DNA of 64,000 bases from contig CAUJNA010000504.1 in the NCBI GenBank assembly GCA_963377175.1, forward strand, positions 150,160-214,159, in the 5' to 3' direction. Shown here piece by piece: positions 56,113 to 64,000 of this stretch (positions within the stretch are counted from its first letter, which is position 1; the number at the start of each line of letters is the position of its first letter). Position numbers and translations under genes: made by a program. The notes beneath the pieces were generated by a model that saw nothing but the letters and a program-made list of their open reading frames with translations, was not told the origin of the DNA and made no database searches. This DNA is from Effrenium voratum (taxonomy: Eukaryota; Sar; Dinophyceae; Suessiales; Symbiodiniaceae).

Positions 56113-57456
56113 GCAAAGTGGCAGACATCGAGGTGGCCGTGCGTTCTGCTGCAAACAACTCCGCCCGCGTCTTGGACATCAAGCACCGGGTGCCCTTTGA
56201 TGAGGCCGCGCGCGCTCTGATCGAACTTGATTCTAAAAAGAGCCTCACGCGGAGACGCACATTTGTGCGACGTTTCTGGCCCCTGCCACTGCTCGAAGAA
56301 GCTTCCTAAGGTAGCCCGCAGTTGCCAGTTTGTGAAAGCCGAAGTTGGGCTTTGGGCAGCTCGCAATGGTCTTAACGACAGGATCACCGTGTGTGTGTGT
56401 GTGTTTGCTGAGCTGCTGGCTTCTCCGTAAGTTTGCACCTGCTATACTTACACGGCAATTCTGCATAGAGGCCAACCGCCCTGCCTGGGCCCGTCACGCC
56501 CGGAAAGTTGGCCCGGGCTGGTGGCTGGGGCTGGAGCTGGGGAAGTCGCCGCGTGGGCTGAGCAAGGGTTTGGACTAGACAGCTGAGGTAGGGGCTCGCT
56601 TCGGAGAATGAGCGCGAAGCCTTTCTATAGTCTAAAGGATCTAAAGGGTCTGACCGCTTACTAGGGCGAATTATATACATCTAATTACTGTGTTTAAGAA
56701 ACGCACCCTCGCACATTACCGTCCTGCGCGCAGGTGGCGCGGAGGATCCAGGGCGGCTCCGTGCTATCGCTGGACCCCATTGCAGTCACAGACCAGGCAT
56801 CTTTCGACGAATACATCAAGTACTTCAAGACCAAGTAGCTCGGCAGTTGTTTGTCATTGTGCACTTTCTTTGGTGGAGGTGGTTTGAGGAAGCAGCTGGC
56901 GACTATGACGTTGTTTGTACTGTTGAGCGCTTCTACCGTGTACTAAGTGCCAACCTACAACTTTCCTTGCACAAAAACCTCGTTTGCTGCCTTTGGCAAA
57001 TTGCATTTGTGCTGCCCGTGTGTCAACACTTGTGACACAAGCGTGCGTTGGCAAATGCCCCATTTGCCTGGCATACATTGCACACTCACGCCTACAGTCA
57101 ATCATGCATACCTTCATGCGAGCATGCTGCATGCATAGATCTGCCTATTTTACAGCAAGCTCACCCGGGGGTATAACGGGCTCACCATGCTAAAGGTCCC
57201 TTATTTGTTTGTTGAATTATACTAAAAATTGCAGAAAGATAGGTGTTGATGTATTTCACTGTTTGTCGACATTTCAAAATGCGCATGTAATCGAGCCTAC
57301 AGGCGACACCTGGCCACTTTGCTCAGGTCCCGAGCAGGGGTGTCGCGCTTGGAGAACGGCATGTCCCTCTACCTGCTGCCTGCAGGTGAGAGCCCTGAGG
57401 CGCACGCGGTACTGCTCAACATGACTTCCGGCATGGCCATTGGAGCTCGTGTTCAA
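56113..57456 (+). CDS. SPOC-domain protein, three or more exons
   Basis: Exon 56113-about 56232 after a CCACTGAG acceptor: KVADIEVAVRSAANNSARVL, then DIKHRVPFDEAARAL. Exon 56734-56834 after GCGCGCAG: GGSVLSLDPIAVTDQASFDE, then YIKYFKTK. Its donor AA|GTAGCT and the acceptor CTACAG before 57303 join in phase 2 to RHLATLLRSRAGVSRLENGM, then SLYLLPAGE, to about 57456. The order (a beta strand with R, then LxL-P, then a helix Y(I/L)..., then RAGV and (L/I)Y(L/I)LPP) is that of the SPOC domain of Spen/FPA-type transcription and RNA-processing co-regulators. The assignment is by eye. A further block at 58173-58260 (LFLVADEVLKALYELNTHIP, SGSLLGIIG) may be its next exon. Confidence 0.5.
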
Positions 57457-57459
57457 GTG

Positions 57460-60400
57460 CGGGTTTTGGCAAGTTTGGTTTGTGCCAACTTCCACACGGC
57501 TCAATTTCAATGTAAAATTTTCATGGGAGCTTGGCACACCAATGCGCATGGGCGAAAGTGAGCCTGTTTGTTTACTTTTCATGGGTTGCCGGTTGCCACT
57601 GGCACTGGCTTGATATAGAACACAAGGGTGCAATACCCTTGTTATTCTGTTGACAGAGCATTCTGTGCAAACAGCATATTACTTGTTGCAGCCATAACCA
57701 CGCTACTTCCACGCATTGCAATTTGTTTCCGTGGGCAAAGGGCTTCAAGAAGCATCTAAGACCGTTCTTTGCACCCTGCGGTGCCTTGAAGCCTTTGCCG
57801 CAGACCTGCATGCATGTGATGCTGCAAGCCGCAATTCAAAGAATGAAGGTACAAACCTTTCTATACATCCACATGAGCCATGGGCAGTGGGCCTTGACAT
57901 TTTACAGAAGGAATTGAACCTTGTGAGAGATGCGGTTTTGCATCCTGCATGTTTCGGTGTCCAGCTCGAGCCTCTCTTTTTTGCTCAGTTCTTTGCAAGA
58001 TGGAAAGGGCTGCGAACAAAGGCCTTTGGCATGCTCGGGGGCGTGCGCAAATAATTCTGCTTTCACCAGCTCTAGGCTTGCTCAGTCTGACTAACTTCTG
58101 TTTGATTGTGTGGCAGCGTGCTAGTGGAGTTATTGTATAAAATCCTGGCCCGTTTTCACTTGCTCCTTCTAGACTGAGCTGTTCCTTGTGGCTGACGAGG
58201 TCCTGAAGGCGCTCTACGAGCTCAACACGCACATCCCCCGCAGCGGCAGCTTGCTGGGCATCATTGGCACCGCTCCATGGCCTGACTGCTCCCTTTTCGC
58301 CTTGGGAACCCGTTTTCATAGTTTGGCCAATGAAAGCGCAAGAGTAAAGTTCTATTAAAATATGCTGTACTCCTGTTGCGCTTTCGTGTTTGCAACCTCC
58401 TTGCAGCAGGTTGCAACAACACGGAGAAATCTGCTAACGCAACGGGTATATTCACTGTTTGTGCCATTGAAGATGCCTTAGACTCATCACTAAACCTGAT
58501 GAAGAGGAGTCCTGAAAGCAGGAGCAAGCAGTAGACCGGAAAGAGAGATGGTGTTTTGGCTAGATGCCTCACGTCAACGTGGAGGTGAGTCAATTTCATG
58601 CTCCCCTGGCCTAGGCTGATGCGCCCAAGGTGAAGGAAGAGACACAAGCACAGCCACCCAAGGAGCATGAGGAGCAGCTGCGAAGTGATGGGTGATGCAG
58701 TGACTGAGTTCTTTGAACTGCTGGCTTCCAGTCTTGAAAGTACCGAAGCTTGAGTTCTGAATCGAAGGGTGGAAGGGTGGAGCAGGCCGACCACAGTCGC
58801 TCGCACACACAGCGGGACAGCGGGAATTGTGACCGACTCAAAGGAAGCATGAACTTCACGTGAACGGATTTGCCGTGAAGGCGCCCTGATTGAAGCCGCA
58901 AGGCGCCAGCTTGAAGTTGCCTTGAGGTTGCCCTGAACGCGCCCGCTCACAGAGATAATTCCATGTGCGGGCCCGCGGGTCCCGCAGGTCCCGCATGCAT
59001 TGAGGAGTTGAGTCTGAGGCACTTGACTTGTCATGCAAATATTGTGAAGGCTACAATGCAGAATGGACGATAGAGCTCATCAGCTACAACCCGTAAACTT
59101 TTTAAACACATTGGCCATTTTGCAGGAGACTCGGGAGGCTCGCACGGAGGAGAAAGATGAACCAAAAGCAGGCACGGTATCCGTCAGTCAACTGAACCAT
59201 TCCGAGAAACAAAGCTGTTTTGCATTTTGAAGGTTTCAACTGTGCTGAAAGGATGGTTGCGGATGGCACATGTTTTGGTTTCCACGAGTGGGGTGCAAGG
59301 AGGCTCCCGAGCACGTATGAAAGAGTCGGTTCCGACATGAGCACAGCATGCCGAAGGTGAAGATGAGGGGGAGAAGATCTCTTCCAAGGCTCGTTGTGTG
59401 GCTTGATTCCGGGCGATGGTCCCGCAAGATTTCGCCCGAAGAAGGCCTAAGGTTTGTACCAATAGCTGCGCATAAAGACAAGGAACACGCAGCTTGCACG
59501 CCGCACCCAAGCTGAGATGAGCGGAGCAGGCCACCCAAGGCTATGCCTAATTGATTCTATCATCACTGCAAAGTTCAGGCATGTTTTCCTGGACGGTCAT
59601 TCCAAGCCTGCATTCCAGGACGAGTGCGTATTGATTATGGTTTAGGTTCCTAAATCATTGCACAGGTCAAATTGGGGTAAAAGGGATTAAGACACGCTCT
59701 CCATAAACCAATCTTGCTGTACCGCCCTGGTGACCATGCCGACGACAGGAGCTGATGGACTTGTTCTCCAATCCAGACCTGATCCAGCTTCTTTCGGATG
59801 GCAAGAGCTAGCTTTGCCCTTTTGTAGGACCATGGTCTGTGAGTTGCGAAATTTGACATTTACAACTGTCAGAACAGTCAGCACAGTCGGCAACGCTCGT
59901 TGAATGTGTTGGCTCGCACTGGCCGCTTAGCGCCAGAGGACCCTTCTCACGGGACCTTACGGGCGAGAAATCCTTTGCAAGGTCCAGAAGTGGGGTGCGA
60001 GGAGAAAAGGGCACCAAGCAAGTTGTTCAGACAAATGCTCTCTTGCTGGTTGCGCATGGCTCTGGAAGAGTAGCCTACTTCCGGACACACGAAGTTGGCT
60101 CTCCCCAGACAAGCTCGAATTGAGCAGCACATCTCAGGGCAAGGACTGTGCCGGCTTTGTATGTGCAAAGGGGCAGCAAGAGCTATTATGTTTGATGCCA
60201 CCGGATGGCGCTTTGAAGTAAAACATGCGCGCTGTGCTGCCGGACATCAATGGAACTGCGCCAACACTGACAGCTGCTTCTACATGTGCCAAGGAGATAA
60301 CTGGGTGACGTCGCTTTGCACATGATTGCTCGATGTGTTTTTCATTGGCAGCAGTCACTCTTTGACTGTTTCGCGGGTGATTTGGCGCATCTTTTTGGAG

Positions 60401-60600
60401 CTGCATACAGTGCATCTTCATTTGATTGCTCGTGTGGCTTGTCACGAGACCATGCAGGGCTGCCTCGTAAGAAACCTTTTCTTTGTTCATCCTTGACGTG
60501 CCAGCCAGGGGCTTTTCAAGTCCTCCATCGGGATCAATCCAACCAGCCAGATCTTGGCTCATTTCCAAAAGGCGCCATTAAAATCATGAGCGCAAGCATA
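57460..60600. other. Stretch with weak coding signals
   Basis: Apart from the possible SPOC-linked exon at 58173-58260, I see a 257-codon minus frame (58261-59034) with two hydrophobic stretches, and a Cys-rich plus frame (60095-60325: CRLCMCKGAARAIMFDATGW). Neither has a recognised family. Confidence 0.4.
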
Positions 60601-60839
60601 CTATCTCTTGAACGCTAGTAGGCTGGAAGTGGATACCCGTCACAAGTGTCTCATGGTGACATTGCAACCCGCGAAAGAAAGCGGGCAAGCCGTGACGTGG
60701 AACATTATAGTTTCCAGTTTGTGCCCGACATTGCTTCTTGTGTTTGATTGTGTTTGGCCGCTTCGTGAGTCACAAGTCGCGAACAAATGCGCGCGAGCCT
60801 TTGAGGCCTCTCTGCCTTGGCAAGACGCACCCCGAGCAG

Positions 60840-61332
60840 CGGGACTGTGGACTGAGCCGGTAGGGTTTCCTGGCGGCTGCTATCTCCACGAAGAAGTACT
60901 TGTTGGGATGCATGGCATCAGCGCCCAGGGTTCCGGGATGTTCATCATACAGTGGATTGTTTCTTTTGGAAGTGGCTGGAAGGATCCTGTTCAATGCAAC
61001 CAAGTTCTATTGAGCTGCCACTCAGTAGAAGCTTCGCTGCTTCCCACGGATGACCATGTGAATAAGAGTATGCAGTTTTGGAAGCTTGGCTTGATGGAGA
61101 AGTGGCAGGTCCACAAGAATGTGTTGTCATTGGTTGCAAGCAGGTGTTGCTCTTCAACCAGTGGCATTCCAAGACTCTCACAGCAGCCGATGGAGTAGCA
61201 TCCTGGGTGACATCCTGCATGCTAGATGCCGACACTGTCAAAGGCAGCCTCGGCAGACATGATACGTCCACGAGCATGGACAAATGTTCACTGAGAGATG
61301 AGCACGCCGACTCGGAATTATCATCTACATAA
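60840..61332 (+). CDS. Possible coding blocks, discoidin-like texture
   Basis: A plus frame at about 60860-61010 reads VGMHGISAQGSGMFIIQWIV, then SFGSGWKDPV, which recalls the G-(I/V)-x-x-QG...W-(V/I) core of F5/8 type C (discoidin) domains that bind carbohydrate or lipid. A second frame (about 61136-61332) reads KQVLLFNQWHSKTLTAADGV and ends in TAA at 61330-61332. The two are in different frames and the join is not resolved. The domain call is weak. Confidence 0.22.
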
Positions 61333-63631
61333 CATCCACAATGTCATGATTCGGCAGGTTTTGATTTGATTGTTATTGCTGCTGATGTGTATATGCTTGC
61401 TTGTGTCATTTGTATGCCATTGCGTGCTTCACAACAACTTTTGTGTCTAGATGAATCGGAATACAAGTCGGTATCCAATACATGAGCCCCGGTGCTGCTG
61501 TTGGCTTTCCCTAGGCTTGGCTCATGTTCTTTCCCAGGTCTTTAGGGCAAGATTGGATTTTCGGACGGTCGGTGGGTCCATGGTTGTTCAGTCGGTGGCT
61601 GGGCGGGGCCCCTGAAACTGATCTAAGACTAGATCTATGTGATGAATGAAATGCAAAGTATATGAATTGGAGATAAATGGTTGATATGGTTCGATACATA
61701 TAGACGGTAAAGGTTTGATGCTGATAAACATAAATGCTGCACGAGTCGATGGTGTTTTTTGGTTGAAGTTGTGTGTTTTGAGGTTTGTACTTGGCGGTGT
61801 GGGTGGGAAGCTCGGGGTGGTATGGCAGGGCCTTCCCGCCCTTTCTGGGCTGGACTGGTTTAGCACCTGCCGTCATTGCCCGGGCGCATGCTTTGCCGCC
61901 TGCCACTTGGATATGCCTGCTTCGCAACCTTTGGGGTGAGGGGGCGGGGGGCACGAGGATGCCTACGAAGAGGACTTGCCTAAAACAAACTAGTGGAAAA
62001 GGCAACGCTGGCTCGTTTGCTGCGTTTGGTCCTGTTTGCTGAAGTATATATGTACAAACGTGTTGTTGTTTTTGTGAATTGTGCGATTCGGATTCAATTG
62101 AATAGATAGCAGAGATATTTGAGGTTTCTTAGACGTCAGCGAATAGTATCAATAAAGTAACTTATATCGTTTGAATATGTGCTGTGTACATGTATATATA
62201 TATGCACACTTAATTTATCTGGGTTATCCAACAATCATAGATATCTAACCTGCTGGAAAAACAATCAATTGGTCCGGACGTGCGACTGGCTCTACGGATC
62301 TGCCTAGAAATTGAAATATTGTCCGATGTTTCCCGGAAGAAAATCCCTAGGTGTTTGGAGATCTTGGGGAACATGTTTTAACAGAGTTCTTATTCTTGAG
62401 CTTCCTACATTCGCATTTGTTGCAGGCCGAAGGCGTTGGACTTATCGCGTATCTCGCTCGTACAAATACTCAGTTACTCACTACACAGGCGCAAAAAGGT
62501 GGTTTCCCTGACCTTCGTGCGCAGGTCAGTTGGCATGCAAAGCGGTGAAAACCCTTCAGTGGGTTTTCCTTGGTGTCCACCCTTTGGCTCTGGCTATGTC
62601 TCAAGGAGGAGTCCATGAAACATATTGGTGTTCCGTTTTATTTCCTGAAACCTTCGGGCAACCTCAAGAAATACTTACCCGCATGCTTTGACACACCTTG
62701 GAGGAGTGCGGATCGGTTGTGATTTGTCGGGGTTCTTGCCTGTGGTTTGGAGTCGGGATCCGACCAGCATTACTTGGTTGAGCTTCCCTGCTTGTTTGGC
62801 CCGGCTCTGATTCTCAGGAACCATTGCTTGTCCAGGTGTTGGGCAATCTGATGAAAGGGATGTTTGAAGCGAGGAATGCAAGGAAGGAAGGAAACGTTGC
62901 ATGCCTGTGGTCATTGAAGTAGGCAATGAACCCAGAACCTGTAGCCACTGATTCTACCCACTGAAATTTATTTTTTGCACCGTCTATCTGGGCCCACCGA
63001 AACCCGCCCGCGGCCGTTTCAGATGAAGCCCTGGGATGTCGGTCCATTCCGGAAATGACTGGCCTTTTTCCCCTGTGGGCGCGGGCGAGATCGGCTATGG
63101 CGACAGTGACATGGGCGAGCATGTGATCATAGAGGACGCAGGGACTCCCAGAGGCCTCGACTTGAATCGCCAAAAGAATACCCCCTTTTGCCTTGGCCGA
63201 TGCTGCCGGAGCATCTAAGTCCCTACCCAATAGCGGGTGCAGTACATGTACGTCGGTGTTCGTGCCATTAACCATGGCCGGCTGGCCTGTCACTGCTTTC
63301 TGTAGGCAGTGGTTCAATCGTGGCAAACGTTTGGACAGTCAAGCCCAGACCCGGGGCCCTTGTTGGCGTGCGATGGGCTTGTGGGAGTAAACTTTCTGGA
63401 TGCCGCTGCATGTCTTGAACCGGCTCGCGTAGCCCATGACGCCGCACGGAAATGTGCACCCCAGATTGCATGGTGCACATGTCAAATCAGGTTGTGGAAA
63501 CCTGCAAGATCTCTACGGTTTATCCTTGTTGTTGTTTGTAGCATAGTGTGCATGCTGATTGTGACATGCATGTCTCCTGGCGTTCCCCCTTTCACCACAC
63601 CCTCAGAGTCTGAACCACAAGTTCAGCGAAA
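61333..63631. other. Stretch with weak coding signals
   Basis: AT-rich between 61620 and 62330. A block after a TTGTTGCAG acceptor at 62425 (AEGVGLIAYLARTNTQLLTT) may be an exon. Opposing plus and minus frames at 62814-63480 cannot be separated. (TA)n short tract near 62192-62202. Confidence 0.35.
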
Positions 63632-63829
63632 TTGGTAGCCTGGTCGGATAGTGCCCTGGGCCCAACTTGGCACTTGGCCCGATTTGAGGAGCGCCGGCCG
63701 GTTCCAGTTTCCACCGCCTCCGTGATACAAGTGGAGAAGCAACTGGTGGGCATCATGGCGTCGATGCAGGTTCCTTCAAAAATGAAAGTCGTTTGGTTCG
63801 GGCCGCGGGCGGGGGTCCCTCGTGAGTAG
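63632..63829 (+). CDS. Possible exon, unknown
   Basis: A 65-codon plus frame: SALGPTWHLARFEERRPVPV, then STASVIQVEKQLVGIMASMQ, then a stop at 63827-63829 after VPRE. Balanced composition suggests coding, possibly a 3' exon or an exon ending at a nearby GTGAGT (63819). No family recognised. Sequence to 64000 holds nothing I can name. Confidence 0.27.
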   Translation: MVAWSDSALGPTWHLARFEERRPVPVSTASVIQVEKQLVGIMASMQVPSKMKVVWFGPRAGVPRE

Positions 63830-64000
63830 AAATTTGTCATGAGTTTGTGCTTGACCGAAGTACTCTAAGTTGCACAGTCATATCAATATCAGACATGTCT
63901 CGAGCGAACAACCTACGCGAGTAAATTCCCGCAACTCCGCCGACCATCCTCTTTAAAGGCCGTCCTGCCACTTCCATTTTTGTTAGTTGAAAAGGGAGTA

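Noticed and set aside
58261..59034. 257-codon minus-strand frame with two hydrophobic stretches, possible membrane protein
   Set aside because: No family signature, no signal, and it opposes the local gene direction. Hydrophobic runs alone are weak evidence.

Overview
The window looks like dinoflagellate nuclear DNA, probably Symbiodiniaceae or a relative. This is inferred from the whole picture, not from a marker gene. Exons are short and introns frequently start with GC or GA as well as GT. Every gene I can recognise reads rightwards. Simple repeats and complex satellites take up much of the sequence, and a Ty1/copia retrotransposon carries a full-length initiator-Met-type primer site. A run of exactly 100 N (4020-4119) marks a scaffold gap.

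Layout. 1-3.7 kb: no confident gene. 3.7-9.7 kb: a repeat complex with palindromic ATGCGTTTT modules, (TAG)n tracts, GGGCCC blocks, a 40-bp GT-rich minisatellite, a second minisatellite of about 55 bp, and a large inverted repeat (about 6790-7484 against 8872-9512). Its arms carry an 11-bp TATCCGACGG array and enclose a satellite of about 120 bp. 12.9-13.7 kb: a frameshifted, intronless Stc1-like zinc-ribbon coding sequence. 13.8-15.6 kb: GAT/ATC satellite with a higher-order period, a CATA/GTAT palindromic microsatellite and a GA tract. 19-21 kb: exons of a leucine-rich-repeat protein. 25.1-28.6 kb: scattered probable exons of an unknown gene. 29.2-32.0 kb: a six-exon nucleoplasmin-like FKBP prolyl isomerase, the best resolved host gene. 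33.3-35.4 kb: weak helical-repeat-like coding blocks. 36.1-47.8 kb: a secreted, probably GPI-anchored surface protein gene, split by the retrotransposon. 53.7-58.3 kb: a small M/G/P/Q-rich protein and SPOC-domain exons. 58.3-64 kb: only weak coding blocks.

The centrepiece is the copia element (36264-44243). It has 169-bp LTRs differing at one position, a 5-bp AGAGC target duplication, a 20-nt primer site, Gag with a zinc knuckle, protease, a DD35E integrase, YVDD reverse transcriptase and RNase H. Downstream of pol it has an extra open reading frame of unknown function (42650-43776). It landed in a GA tract of the surface-protein gene, in the same orientation. Despite the near-identical LTRs its coding regions carry about six frame breaks, while the adjacent 2.7-kb host exon is fully open. 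The pentamer ACTAC is strikingly enriched over the whole element, LTRs and untranslated parts included, but not in the flanking host exon.

Limits: everything was read by eye. Exon boundaries outside the FKBP, surface-protein and SPOC genes are approximate, and many low-confidence blocks are reported only because they keep a plausible reading frame.
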